Source: Gibbula magus | Taxonomy: Eukaryota; Mollusca; Gastropoda; Trochida; Trochidae | NCBI GenBank assembly: GCA_936450465.1 | Contig: OW388297.1 | Coordinates: 63,175,202 to 63,239,201 of the forward strand | Reading direction: 5' to 3' | DNA length: 64,000 nt | Shown here: positions 11,022-23,644 of the stretch, one piece after another | How positions within the stretch are numbered: position 1 is the first letter of the stretch | Layout: each line of letters begins with the position of its first letter | Program-made: the position numbers and the translations under genes | The notes under the pieces: model-generated | What the model was told of the DNA's origin: nothing | The model's database searches: none | What the model saw: the letters and a program-made list of their open reading frames with translations, nothing else

Positions 11022-13860
11022 ACTTGCATTTCGTTTTTCTATACAAGAACACGAAATGCGTATTAGTTATCATCCTTATCATCACGACACGTACTAATAA
11101 ACACATATTCTTCACCAAATACTTCTTGTACTCCTGGTTTATTATGATTATGATCCAGATTATGTTTGCAATATTATAATATGTGCAATATAAGGAAAAA
11201 GTGAAGTGTAGTAAAAAAAAAAGTTCTTTTGCAGTGTAATCGTTGAGACACATGTTTTCTATGTAACACACCTGATGAAATCACACACAATGTAGACAGG
11301 AGCTAATTGTACGTTATGTACAATATTAAAATGATAGCCTGCAGAAAGAACTCACTGTTTTGCATATATTCGATGAAGTCATACTCCGGTCAGCGCCCAA
11401 TATACATCTATCCACACCAGCGTATGTCCACCTGTGCTGATCATTTGGTCAGCTGTCCAGGCGGTGGACAGGTCAAATAATGACCATCGACTCTGTTGAC
11501 ACGCATACAGCCCTCCATAATTGATATAAGTAGTGTTTACGTTGGTAATAAGCGCTGAACGAGAGGAGAGGGGACCAAATTGGCTCGCTTTGAACTTTAG
11601 GGGGTATTTAAATACGAAACACATATTGGCCCCTTTTAGTTAAACAAAACAACTTTTCCCTTTCGACGTTCAGCCCTTTACTAAAATCATAAAACTCCCA
11701 GAAGTGAAGACCTTTAAAGCATACAAAGCATCAGCTATATGAAAAGATCCACCGCTGTTGTTAAAACCTGTCGATTTTATGTATATTTGTGAAACTGGGG
11801 ACTGTGATATTAATCGAAACTGATTGGTAATTTTTTGTCAGGGCGGGGGTTAAATGGGGACACCCTTTGTCCTCGAACAGTCCTCTGGACAAAGTCAGGG
11901 GACAGGAACAACTGTCCCCCTTGTGTCCGGACAAGGGGGACACGCAGACTAACGCAGACAACAAGCTCCGGGTTCTTGAGGTATCTGTTGTGACAAGCCT
12001 AATTGGGCCGATCAGGGAAATTGTTAACGTTGGAGAGAAGCGTGGCGGGTTCATTGTTGCTGGTCGTCTTGCAAGAATAAGGATGGAATGTGGATAAGGA
12101 GTAAGGATTGTCCTGTGTAAAATGAGTGTGGAGATGTTGAAATAATGTAACTGGACAAATTGAATCTATAATGACATTAGATACTCACGAATATCTCCTT
12201 AATCACTTAGTTTACATGTAGATGCTTTTAGATAAAGGTAGATATTTATATGGCTAGATTGTATGCCTGGTATTTATGAATATCATGATAAGATTTTATC
12301 TTAATCTGCAATTCTATATTGAGACGATTACTCGTCAACAATACTCTTGATTATGATGATATGGAATATCTTAATAATCATCTATTTCGTTTGCATTTTG
12401 TAATAGTGTTGATAGTATAACTCTTTGCTTTATACTCGTTATATACTCTCAGTTAATCTACAATTGATAAAGAGGCGCGATAAAGCTTGATCGGATTCTA
12501 TATACTTTAGTTTCATGCTCTCTGAACATTCAGGTTTACCTGTATATGATAGAGCCATATATGATATAAAGATTTTTATCTTCTATTTGAGGATATTTTC
12601 ATAATTTACTTTACAGTTGACTCGTTCAGATATTCACAATTCATCAAAATATAATAAGTGGTCAAACTATATAAGTTACATTTAATGATCATAATGATAA
12701 AGTTCACATTAAATGTAATTAGTAAAAACAGTTGCAAAATAATTGATGTAGTTTACAGAGGTTTATGATATCATAAACATTGGGGCTGAAATGAAGTACA
12801 CCTAACCGTGCTTATGGTAACGCGATCACATGTTATACGTAGTACAACGTGCACAGTTAAGAAATATGTTCACATCATAAACCTATAAAAATATGGAACT
12901 TTACTCACAGCTATATAGGAATATGCTGAATTGACATTTTTCCTTGGTTCACATTTCAAATCAACATAACAAAACGTAATAATAAACTACATGTATACCA
13001 TATTTATAACTGACCAATTGGTAAAAACAGGACACGGGTCCTATCCTATCACTGTTGAAGCTTTAATACACACCTGATCCTCTCGGACATACAAGTCCCT
13101 TTGAAGTCAAATGTGTAAGTATAGCTAAACGAACTAATATTATGTCTTCTCCTTTATAATAGACCCCCTGCCCTCACTGTATTAATATATATCTCACGCG
13201 TTCAAATGGGCATTGATAAATGTATTCATGTCGCCTAAGGCATTCCTATGATCGGATGTCCAACGAATGTGACTGTTCCGTTCACTATATTTGCTACAGG
13301 ACACAATGGATCTAAACCCTGCCTTAATAACGTGGATCATGTTCACGAATTGTTAAGCCCACCTTAAAATCCAGGTGACACTAATACTAAAGGCATAGCA
13401 AAACGGGTACGGATACCATCCGTGGACTTGGCCATCAATGGTATATGGTTCCCCTGTACCTGAGAGCTTCTGTACATGGGGTAACTGTGTTGTCTATATT
13501 ATCAGGTTGACAACATGAAAGTCTATTGTTTTATGGTGTTCAAGAATGTCTCATGTTGTCGTAATTACCACCAAGGGTGCCAGTAAATATACACGGTGCA
13601 GTTCCTTAGGTTAAAGAAGTAGGTGTTTATCGTGAAAGTCATGATGTTCATACATCAGTTAATCAATTGTACTACATTATGTTTATAAATACATGCATCA
13701 TATTATGAAAGTGTGTTTAAATATACATCACATTCAGGTAAGTGTTTAACATATACATCAAATCACTAAAACGGGTGTTAGTATGTGCCATTAAATAAAA
13801 GACAGATATTAATGATGGCACTTCCAAACTTCCTGTTACTGTAGGTCATAGCAATATCAA
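11022..13860. other. Unique sequence with one small hairpin, no supported gene
   Basis: A GC-richer island at 11835-12095 gives overlapping frames on both strands (11867-12097 plus, 11761-12054 minus). It contains a small perfect hairpin at about 11917-11943 (GTCCCCCTTG/CAAGGGGGAC). Neither frame has splice support or a domain I recognise. The rest is AT-rich. Confidence 0.45.
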
Positions 13861-13863
13861 TAT

Positions 13864-13896
13864 GGGGGGGGGGGGGGGGGGGGGGGGAGAGTGTGT

Positions 13897-13930
<34 letters not shown>
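13864..13930. repeat. Two poly-G runs
   Basis: Runs of about 23 and 32 G's are separated by 'AGAGTGTGTG' (about 13887-13897). They have strong G-quadruplex potential; the exact length is likely to be assembly-sensitive. Confidence 0.95.
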
Positions 13931-15380
13931 GCGGACAGGTAATAGACCAGAAACGTTTTGACCTAAAATATGCAGAGCTTCTGATCAAAAATATTTGTCT
14001 TTTATTTGAAAAATTCAAATTTCAAAGAATTTCTTTATCATAAGGCCAACAAATCATCAACATAAACGTGGCATTTCATTATTTTTAGTGTCTTCATGAT
14101 TGTTCCCAATTGTCTTAATTATCATTAATTATGTATCTGTAATCAACTACAAAATATCTAATTCTGTAGTCAATAAAGAGGAAAATACATAATCAACATA
14201 AAATGACAGATAGCCATATAAATTGTCGAGTGGTTGGTGCATAGAAGTCAATTAAATATATTCAATTCAATGTCCATTGTTTCATGCGTTTACAAAATGT
14301 CCATATTATCATAATTACCAACATATATCAATTTTCTGACAATGTACGTTAAACGTAGACTGTTGAAGTATTCGCATTGCGTAAATGTTGTTTATTCAAC
14401 CATAGTTTTTCACACAATATTTCCTTTGCTTAAAAAAAACTATCAACATTTTCACATATCAAACGGTGTGACCTAACGAACAATAACTTTCAACATTTGC
14501 ATAACAATATTTTTTTTACAAAGAACTCTCTCGACGAAAACTATTTCTAGAAATTACACATATTGCATATATTTGACTGGCGGAGTAGTTCGACTCAAGT
14601 GTTCGTAAAGTAGTCTTACGTCACGTCGTATTTTTTTAAGTTTGAAAAATGGTGACACACTGTCTACGATCTCAATGAGTTAACAAGCAGGCTACTAAGT
14701 TGACAACAATTGTGTCTGAGAAAGATTCTTTATCTGGTAAGAGATACACTGCAGTGATATTATCAACTACAGTTAACACTAACTCAGTGTTTCAGGAAAA
14801 AACATAGATATGGGATTACTTACAATGCATAATGCACAGTATTGTGTTACCATCGTTCTCTCATTGTTTTGCAAATAAATTTTATAATAGTGAGATTTTG
14901 CAAACTTTTGAATAAATATGTTACTAATAGTGGACCATCAATAACATTTATGACAATGTAACGGCGATTTTGTTTTAAAATACATAAAAGTCTTTTTTAA
15001 ATTTTCTATCAAAACAATTTTTGATTGAAATTTATTAATTATATTGTTTATTTAACACATTCGTAATTAATTTTACTGACAAATTTTTGCATCGAAAAGT
15101 GTCAAAATTAACATTTCCATTGGTAGGTGTATACATCTGCAATCCCGTGAAGTGTTCGCTGTTTTTGGAGAAACAGTGATTCCAATTACCAATTGGACAG
15201 ATGGCAAATATGCTTTCCTTCAGAAATGATTCATACAAGTTCAAATTGTCCTAGACTTGAACAAATTGCGAGTTTTAAGTAAAGTGCATCCACATTACAC
15301 CTGTTTGTCATTAACCAAAGCATTGAAGCCTCAGACCAATACCAAAGGTAAAAGCCGTTCCCACAAGCAACACCTGTTGT
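13931..15380. other. AT-rich unique sequence, nothing supported
   Basis: No repeats or coding signals recognised. Confidence 0.5.
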
Positions 15381-15384
15381 CCAA

Positions 15385-15565
15385 ACTGCACGATTTCCAT
15401 AGACTGCACGAAATTCCTGTGCAGCTTGACTTTCATGTAAACAACACGTTCAGTTCTCATGCATTGCACGAAAAGCTCGTGCATCTTATGCTCCGTCAGA
15501 GTTAACGTTGTACATTTCAAAATTTGATTGTAGATTCACGAAAATATCGTGCAGTTTAATTTCCA
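15385..15565. repeat. Three spaced short palindromes (CACGAA...CGTGCA)
   Basis: 'GCACGAAATTCCTGTGC' near 15407, 'TGCACGAAAAGCTCGTGCA' near 15465 and 'TCACGAAAATATCGTGCA' near 15536 are spaced about 60-70 bp apart, with a further partial 'TGCACGATTTCC' near 15387. They look like remnants of a short tandem repeat whose palindromic core is conserved. Confidence 0.6.
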
Positions 15566-15570
15566 CGGGT

Positions 15571-16900
15571 CTTTCAAAGGCCCAACTGGATATCTCTGGT
15601 CCCGATCACAACCATAGCGTTTAAGCCAACAAAGACGTTTCAGCAATTGTGCGCTCGCCTTGAACGCCTAATTAAATCTGTGTAATTCGCTTGCATCACC
15701 AAGGCCCCCATGAAAGGTAATCGTTTAAGCTTGAACTCGCCTTAAAGCAGAAAGGTTTTCTTGACTAATGACACTTCTTATGATTAGGGTCGTATCTTCT
15801 CAGGTGACGATCGCTTCAAAGAATGGGAGAAAATTAGGCTAAGAAACCAAAATGACCCCTCTTTGAAAAATTAAACAAAAACATTTTGACTAAAGATATT
15901 TGAAAACATGCATTTCAAAAGGTATAAATTGTTATTTATTCAGTAATTTGTTATTTGATACAATTTGGTAAATAGGTGTCATTCAATCCATGATGTTTAA
16001 CCTATATAGGCAATAATTGGGCTTAATTATGTAAATACTGTTATTGATATTATCGGCTCGGTTTCTAAGCTACCCCGTCTGTAAAACAGCTTTTGTAATT
16101 TGTTAACTTTATCCACTTTTCTTATCTGCCATCGACAGAATGATAAATTGGCCCAAGTCTACCAAACATATTTACGTACTGTATCTGTACACTTAAAGGG
16201 GCTTGCTGTAAAATAAACTTGAAAATATATAATTTCAAAAATCTTATACAATGCTTTGGGCATTTGAAAACATTATATTTTTATTTATTTTATTACTATT
16301 AAAGCATTTTCAGTTAGTACTGATGCTATACAATTACTCCAGAGATTACTCCTTACATATGATAACGATTACAAATATCAATATTCTGTTATATTTTAAA
16401 AAAATATGTAACTTAAAGAGAAACTTATAATGCATCAATAAACCAATAGTGCATGTACAATTCTAAATGTTAAAATTAACACTTACATGTATGCATTTTC
16501 ATGTTTAAATAAATGTCCACCTGCCCACATGACATATCATATAGCATACCACATGTCATACTATTGCACCATACACATTTTCTAAGTACTGAACCAAAAA
16601 TGATTGATATGGGCCTGTAAGTTCCCATGTGAACTCGATCTACTTCCAACCATGGTCTAAGTCCGCAGCTAATAAATTGTCGAGTTTCAAGAACAGCTAT
16701 AAAGGATTTTGCAGCACATTTCACGGGTTATTAAACTCTGACCCACAAAGGTCGTCTTTTATACACACGCGAAGAGACATGAAGAGTCGTCGACAGATGT
16801 TTGCAGTGTAATTGACTTGTGTAAGCATTACAAAGAGATCTGAGTGATACCTTTACAATGATTTGGTGTTAAATAATGTACATGTGTCTTTAGTTATATT
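15571..16900. other. AT-rich unique sequence, nothing supported
   Basis: No recognisable element; small opposing frames at 16476-16811 are unsupported. Confidence 0.5.
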
Positions 16901-16914
16901 TCATAGTTTAAAAA

Positions 16915-17345
16915 ATATGAGCATGATAATTTGAAGAATGTCTATGATCATGATAATTTGAAGAATTTCTATGATCATGATAATTTGAAGAATGTTTATG
17001 ATCTTGATAGTTAAAGAATGTCTATGATCCTGATAATTTGAAGAATTTCTATGATCATGGTAATTTGAAGATTGTAAATGATCATGATAGTTTAAAGAAT
17101 GTCTATGATCATGATAATTTGAAGAATTTCTATGATCATGATAGTTTAGAGAATGTCTATGATCATGATAGTTTAAAGAATGTTTATGATCATGATAGTT
17201 TAAAGAATGTCTATGATCATGATAGTTTAAAGAATGTTTATGATCATGATAGTTTAAAGAATGTATATGACCATGCTGGTTTGTAGAATGTTTATCAGCA
17301 TGTTAGTTAAAATATGTTTATGATCATGATAATTTGAAGAATTGT
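16915..17345. repeat. 27-bp minisatellite
   Basis: About 15 tandem copies of 'TGATCATGATAGTTTAAAGAATGTCTA' with variants (AATTTG for AGTTTA; TTT for TCT). Because 27 is divisible by three, the array keeps one plus-strand frame open (17038-17286) that reads as a nine-residue repeat of DHDSLKNVY type. The array decays from 17280 to about 17540. Confidence 0.95.
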
Positions 17346-18640
17346 ATATGATCATGAACGTTTAAAGAATGTCTATTCTCATGATAAATTTGAAAAATGT
17401 GCTCATCATAGTTCTTATAATGTTTATGATTATGGTACAATGAAAAATGAGAATAACTTTCAAGAATGTCTTTATCATGATACAAACCAAGAATATCGAT
17501 AATCATTATATTTTTAGCATTATCTATGATTATGATAATTAAAGAATAAATTCGTTTGTGATAGTTTATGCACATGCCCATACTGGTTTGCACCGGTTAA
17601 TTTTGAAGGATATTTGCTTTCATTCTTTAAATAAGTTTTGAAGAATATTTATGACGAAGTTAGGTTTAGAGGATTGTTTGTTATCCTTTTTATTTAAATT
17701 AGTTTAGTTTTGAAGAATGTTCATTATAAAAAGGAAATATTACCTATTTTGTTTGGAAATATATACATTAATGAACCATATTATAGGGTCAAACCATTGC
17801 TTAAACGCATACCTCTTCCAAGTAGATATTGTTTGAAATGTCGAAGTTTATTGGTGGCTTGAGTCAAACTCATTCATTGCAGTATTTTTAATATAAACTA
17901 CTAAGACTATAACAATTGTGGATATGAATTTATTTCATTATAATTTTTTAACATTTCAGGATTTATTTTCTGGTAGATCTGTAAGCTATAACAAAGATCT
18001 ATTGTTTTGCTTGACAGACAACAACAGTATATATCATTTGAATAAAAAAACACAAAATACGTGTACGTCTACATGTAGCTACTTATTATTTTAATACCGT
18101 ATGTTTCATATATTCATCTTTTAATATTTAATATTTGAAAACAAAGTTTTAGTTTTAGATTTACACAAAAAATGAAGTTAAATTGTTTATTTATGTACAA
18201 ATTGAAATTACAAATATGATGGATATTAATTGTCATGATGTAAACATACATGTGTGATATATACATGTTTTATAGCAGATTATCTAAACATTAATGTCTG
18301 GCTGTTCGCTCCAAACGGTCACGTAAATTTGCAGCTATGGAATTTTAAGATTCCATGTTAATCCGCATCGCGTGAATGGAACTATTTTGTGTCTCGGATG
18401 CCACCAGAATAAGTGATGCGGAACTTCACAAGTGTCTCAGCTTTGTTTGAAAGAGGACGAGACTCGAGAAATAACATTACTTTAACCCCTCCGGTGCCAA
18501 TGAGCTATATCATGCCCGAAGATGAGATGACCCTTGTTAACGTGAAGTACATTTTTAAAGAGCTGATATGATGCCATTTTCATTAATGTTTACATGTATG
18601 TCATACATTTTATAGCAGACTTACATTTTAGAAGTATGGC
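17346..18640. other. AT-rich unique sequence with decaying repeat remnants
   Basis: 17346-17540 holds degraded 27-bp units; beyond that I recognise nothing. Confidence 0.5.
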
Positions 18641-18925
18641 CTGAACAGACTTTGCAAAAATAGGATACATTTTGGTCATTGTCTGTAACCTAAATTTACA
18701 TGATTAAGATAAATATTGGTCATTGTCTGTACCCGGAATATGCTAGAAAAAGATCAGTTTTAATATTTGTTAGCAACATGACTTTGCAAGAATGAGTTAA
18801 ATATTGACCATTGTCTGTAAACTGACTTAGCTAGAATAGCATAAATATTGGTTATCATATGTAATCTGAATTTGCAAGAATAAGATAAATATTAGTCACT
18901 GTCTGTGACCTGAAATTGACTTAAA
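18640..18925. repeat. Degenerate ~45-bp tandem repeat
   Basis: The phrase 'GGTCATTGTCTGTAACC' recurs near 18671, 18717, 18806, 18852 and 18894 (about 45 bp or twice that apart), linked by 'GCAAGAATAAGATAAATATT' variants. Confidence 0.8.
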
Positions 18926-20205
18926 TCATTTTCAAAGAATACGTTTTGTAGTTGTTTTGAAAAGTTGTCACTGTTTAAATCGACGCAATATTTCATCCTA
19001 ATCCTTTTCAAAAACTGTACTTGAAACTTCCGTTTTGATAAATTAAATAAGAATATTTAAGTAAGAATAAACATTTTGTCATTTTAGTATAACACTTAAG
19101 TATCGTCAATACAATATTAACCACTTGTAAAATAACGATTAAGATATTTTTTATCAATGATATTTGTCTTTGAATTAGGTATAACTATAAAACATAAACA
19201 GCAAATGTATAGATAAATTAAACCCTTAAATAATCGGGAAAAGATGTTCTATGTCACCATTATGGACTAAAACAATTTGTACTTCCAATAAAAGTATATA
19301 TGAAAAATATAAATATATTTTAATGTCATTTCTATAAGTTAGTCATATCAGCATACCGTTAAGGGAAATTTATTCAGCTTAAATATTTCAATTTTAATTT
19401 AGGTCGCGATATCACATGGATAGACTTAAATATAATGTAAACTATTTGCAAAGAGGTACAGTTCTGTGTTCGTGTGGTGTAAATGAAATTTGGGAAACAC
19501 GAAAAGTTTCCCGTTCGACACGGTCCAAGAAAAGCATGACAATATCTTATAATACAATCTCTTTATCTATTGTTTATTCACATATTAGTCATTGGCGAAC
19601 GCCGTTTCAAAAATGTTTACAGGACATAATCTGCACAGGACAAGATACACTATCTAAAACACGCATCAAGGGATATCTTTAGCTTGGGTTGAGACAGCCA
19701 CAGATTCATGATAGAAGACTCAACAATAGGCTAATGTTGTTATTCACAGGTATAACAAATTGATTTGACCTCAAAATAAAGATAGTTCAGCCAACCTTAA
19801 AATCACCTACCTTGCGGAAACAAAGTCATCTTGAAGGTACATCCAGTAAGTAAGTATATATAACCGTTTGGGGTGTGTGGCACACCATGATGTGTTTGGC
19901 TTACTAAATTAATTTGGGATAATTTAAGTCCAAAAGCGGAGTAATACAGATAAGTAATGCGGATATGTTCATATCCCTCCGCTTGTATGAAACTCGCGTG
20001 TGTATACCCTTCCCCAGCAATTGGAGATTCTACCCCAAGGGAACATCAGCCCTGGCTAAGCTTGTATGTATTCTCGACAAAACACCGGTAGCTCTTAAGC
20101 GGTGTAAATTACTTTTTTTTATCAAAAGGATCATTGGTAATTTTGTTCTACTTTATATCAAGGCGACGCCGAACGGTAGGGTCCTTTGAAATATATCAGA
20201 GTGTG
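18926..20205. other. AT-rich unique sequence, nothing supported
   Basis: A frame at 19416-19682 lacks domain or splice support. Confidence 0.5.
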
Positions 20206-20209
20206 AAAT

Positions 20210-20422
20210 TTATCCCTGCTCTTTGTCAATAGCTATTAGCATCATAATTGACGTCTGTTTCAATATAGGCTGGTATTTATGTCCGAATGTTTCTGTCACA
20301 TGGACATGTACAAGCCCACATTGGCCATTGCCGGTGTCAAGACCAGTAGAAAGGATGACAGCCATTGTGGGAGCGTGAGATAAAGTTACACCAGTGGATT
20401 CATCACGAATGGCAGACGACAA
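20210..20422 (-). CDS. Weak coding-like frame, unknown
   Basis: A 70-codon minus-strand frame with balanced amino-acid composition (contains STGLDTGNGQCGLVHVHVTE) ends at a TAA near 20210. It is not repeat-derived. No convincing splice acceptor or donor borders it, and no domain is recognisable. Directly upstream on the minus strand are repeated TTGTCGTCTG motifs. Listed because its composition differs from the surrounding AT-rich noise; it may be a chance frame. Confidence 0.15.
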   Translation of the reverse strand: MSSAIRDESTGVTLSHAPTMAVILSTGLDTGNGQCGLVHVHVTETFGHKYQPILKQTSIMMLIAIDKEQG

Positions 20423-20600
20423 TTCTCCGAATCAGACGACAAGTTTTCTCCCCTCCCAGACGACAACTAAAAGCTTAAATAGGGTCTACAGTGTCGTACG
20501 TTATGCTTCTAATGTTCATAACTCATGTCGCTGTCTAAACTGATGCGCAGCAGACGACAGTAGGCACTTCCGGTTGGAAGAAAATCCGCCATTTTCATCA
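20408..20600 (-). promoter_or_regulatory. Repeated CAGACGACAA motif plus ETS/YY1-like sites
   Basis: CAGACGACAA occurs near 20413, 20433 and 20458, with GCAGACGACAG near 20551. Next come CACTTCCGG (ETS-like) near 20566 and CCGCCATTTTC (YY1-like) near 20587. On the minus strand this would read YY1, ETS, then the repeats, followed by the frame at 20422-20210. A promoter role is inference. Confidence 0.25.
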
Positions 20601-21175
20601 GAAGGGATGATACTACGAGCTCTAGCATTGTTTGACTGTCCTAGAGGATATATGACGTTTCTCTCTCCCTCTTAGACAAATAATGGCGTCTTGACATAAC
20701 GAAATTCTAGACAGGACTGTACACATCTTTTTGACATTTCAACAAATGTTAATGTCATATTATTTGGCGAATAGTTTCTTACGAGAAGGTTTGGATCTTC
20801 CTGGCTGGCTTTGCCATTTTGTGTCAGGTGTTAGCTGTCAACGTCAGTTTTCAAAACAAACGAACTGAAATCAGAGATGTGTTACGTTTGGGATAACGTG
20901 ATTTCACTAAATTCCGACCATGCGCAAACACGTTTCCCGATACCAACAGAAACCATTTGTTTTATTGTTTGACGAAATTGATTTGATGATGTTTAATGAT
21001 ACTCAACCATGTGAGAGGTTTTTTTCAAATATTAGAATATTGTTATGATTCAAATTAAAGATTTTAAGTGTGGTTACAATTTACAGGTATTGTTTGCTAA
21101 AGATAAATTGATTTTTTGTTGTCGTTAAGTAATGGATTGAAATTTGACCTGTTCGGATACATTCTTATGAATGCC
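20600..21175. other. Unique sequence, nothing supported
   Basis: No recognisable feature. Confidence 0.5.
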
Positions 21176-21176
21176 A

Positions 21177-21704
21177 CATAAACTACCGGGCAAAAGAAAG
21201 GACTCATCTAAGTTTGTTTCTATTAATTCAATATTTAAAAGAAATCAGATGTATTTGACTATGGCACGATACAATAATACTTATCTGCAGTAGTTTGGAT
21301 GACTTTGTTGGGGACTGTGGTTAAATTTTAGTTCAAATATCTTTTTGTAATGAAGACAGGGTTAAGAATTAAATTTACACCAACATGACCCCTACCCTGT
21401 TTAAAATGTTGTAAATGTGTGCAGAATCAGGCACATTTATTTATTTTCACATAGGATATGTCTTATATGTCGGTGAACAATTGTGTATCATCAAAAATAA
21501 TTTAAAAACAAAATTAGATTTAAAATTTCATTTTTAAATATTTTTTTAAAAAAACATGTAGAAGTATTCTTTGACTGCTAACTAAACACCTGTACTTATC
21601 AGTTTTGGATTATGACTTCGAAAACTTGAGATATTTGCAATTGAAAATCATACATATGATAAAATCAACTGAGGTGAGTCCTTTCTTTTGCCTGGTAGTT
21701 TATA
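21177..21704 (+). mobile_element. MITE family 1, complete copy
   Basis: Left terminus ACTACCGGGCAAAAGAAAGG (about 21182), right terminus CCTTTCTTTTGCCTGGTAGT (about 21680-21699). The interior shares 'GTATTTGACTATGGCACGAT', 'ACACCAACATGACCCCTACC' and 'TGTGTGCAGAATCAGGCAC' with the copies at 44018 and 60664. Confidence 0.88.
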
Positions 21705-22059
21705 AGAAAATCCACAGTGAGTAAACGAATCTAAGATGTCAAAGCGCAAGTACCATTGTCATGATACATGTATGCTCTCATGGGATGCATTTTGGTAAAG
21801 ACCTCCGATATGAAAGGTCTACTCCACTACTTTATACAACGGGTGAAACAAAGAATCATTTCTCCCCGATTTACCAAGTACACCTGTTGAAGATACACTC
21901 CTTGAAATGTAAAAAAATAATTCAGAATTGTTATCAAACTTTAACGGTATGTATAATTCAATTTACTGGCACCATAGAGCATAATTGGTTTCACTATCAA
22001 AAAGTGTCGATGCATCATTTTATTATACATTCAAATAATTATTTACAATAGAAAATATT

Positions 22060-22780
22060 TGAAGGCAAATAAGGTTAAGGTTAAGGCAAGTGGTTCACAT
22101 AGTTTGGGTCAGTTTACTTTGGATATGAAAACACTACCAAGATATCTGTACAAATGCTTGCCTAAAACACTATAAAACAAGTTTTCAAATTACCCACCAT
22201 TCCGAAAACATAAAAGATGTCCTTTTGTTAACTTCTAGACCTCATTTGATTCGAAGTGATATTTTAACAAATAAAGTCTCTTCTGAAAACATGTTACTGT
22301 GTCGTCTAAGAGAGATACGCCGTCTGGAAATAACAATAAAACTATATCAGTCAGGCCGTTGTTTACATATATTTTTCGTAGACCACATGCCCGCATCTTA
22401 CCTACCAACTCGTAAATGAAAAATGTGAAAAGAAGTGGACCTAGAATGCAACCTTGTCGTAGATAGATAGCAGATACTTCAGTATTCATACATGTATTTT
22501 GGAGGATTCGGAGGAGTTTCTCATGTTATCCTTTGGAAACGAAAGCATACGTAATCATATCTCAATCTATAAAATCAAAGATTTTCGAAAGTCTATAAAA
22601 GCTTATCAAACCTGTATTAAGTTTATGTTTTGATGCACGGCCTGCAGGACAAATATATCGTCAGCAGTTGAGTAGTCTGGTCTATACCCGGATGTAATAT
22701 TTCAAAAAATCCAGCCAGACACGAACTCTGGCTTCGAGGATAAACTCAACTAAGGGAACACCTGATAGTCAGTATATGTT
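22060..22780 (-). pseudogene. Decayed LINE reverse-transcriptase fragment
   Basis: The minus-strand translation of 22489-22235 has the order of a non-LTR reverse transcriptase core. An 'LRQGCILGPLLFTFFI' segment corresponds to the conserved RQGC-lsPlLF block. Then comes a 'VLLLFPDG' segment where the catalytic F/YADD box should stand, then a 'SLLDDTVTCFQKRL' helix. Two of the four catalytic-box positions are changed (A to P, second D to G), so it is inactive. Upstream, frames interrupted by stops still show 'KLLRILQN', and downstream 'CFRNGG' continues the family pattern. Clade not assignable from this fragment; about 0.7 kb remains. Confidence 0.75.
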
Positions 22781-22789
22781 TGCCGATAA

Positions 22790-23410
22790 ATGAATTGAAG
22801 CATCCAAACAGTACATATTACCATAGGAAATTTTAGTAAAGGGATGTCCCGAGCAATCAGATAAAAAGAACAATGGTTGACGGTAGCCATATCTGATTCG
22901 TCTTGTAGAATGATTAAGGACCCTAATTTCGTTAAAATGTGTGTTTTAGGCCATTTGCTCCTGCCTAAACAGAAAAGTAAGACGAATGATACAATGCATG
23001 TGCTTTCAACATTATCATTGCTGATTTTGTCAATGGCACGTATCTACAATACTTTTAATGTTTAATGCTAAAAGTCTTTACTACAGATGGTATTGCGAGA
23101 CTATGACACATTATTTAAGGAAACGATTGTCTTTTAACAACATCGATGAATTCTGATCTTTACTTTGGAAGATAAAGTGTTTATTTAATGTTCTCTTCAA
23201 AGATTAATTGTGTCATTTATTACGTTTGTTCTCACTTTGACACGACCAATTGAGAGGAAGTCAACTCGAGACAAATGGGGTGTTCGTGTAATAAACGTCG
23301 TTTCATCGTACTTGAAGATTATTGGACCTCTCAAACTGCAAAACCAAAGAAGGCGGCTCAGGGCAGCTCTGCAATGGTTCTCGTTACATACTGAACCCAT
23401 TGATGTTTTC
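22790..23410. other. Unique sequence, no supported gene
   Basis: Overlapping frames on both strands at 23197-23476 lack domain and splice support. At 23418-23443 there is a fragment resembling the family 4 MITE terminus (AAAGGGGCTGTAGCACG). Confidence 0.45.
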
Positions 23411-23478
23411 GTGGTTAAAGGGGCTGTAGCACGTTTTTTCCAATTTCTTTTTATGCAAATTCTCATTTATAATTAAGA

Positions 23479-23644
23479 AATAAAGTTCCCTTTACCCCAA
23501 TGTGTTTTGTAATAAAGTATAGTTTTGCCCTGAACTATTATAGTTAAAGTACGAGGACGGTAGTCCGAGTACTTTGACGTTATAATAGTTCAGGGCAAAA
23601 CTATACTTTATTACAAAACACATTGGGGTACAGGGAACTTTATT
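23479..23644. repeat. 166-bp palindrome (foldback element)
   Basis: The left arm (from TAAAGTTCCCTTTACCCCAA, about 23480) and right arm (ending at 'ACAGGGAACTTTATTA') pair almost perfectly over about 70 bp each. The GC-rich tip at about 23551-23571 contains a nested small palindrome (GTACGAGGAC..GTCCGAGTAC). Confidence 0.93.

Noticed and set aside
11761..12097. Opposed 97- and 76-codon frames
   Set aside because: Neither has an ATG in a convincing context with domain, splice or conservation support; the overlap arises from a GC-richer patch with a small hairpin.
23418..23443. A second MITE family 4 copy spanning 23418-24364
   Set aside because: The terminus-like match is short, and the DNA after it does not match the family interior; the copy at 24131 is in the opposite orientation.
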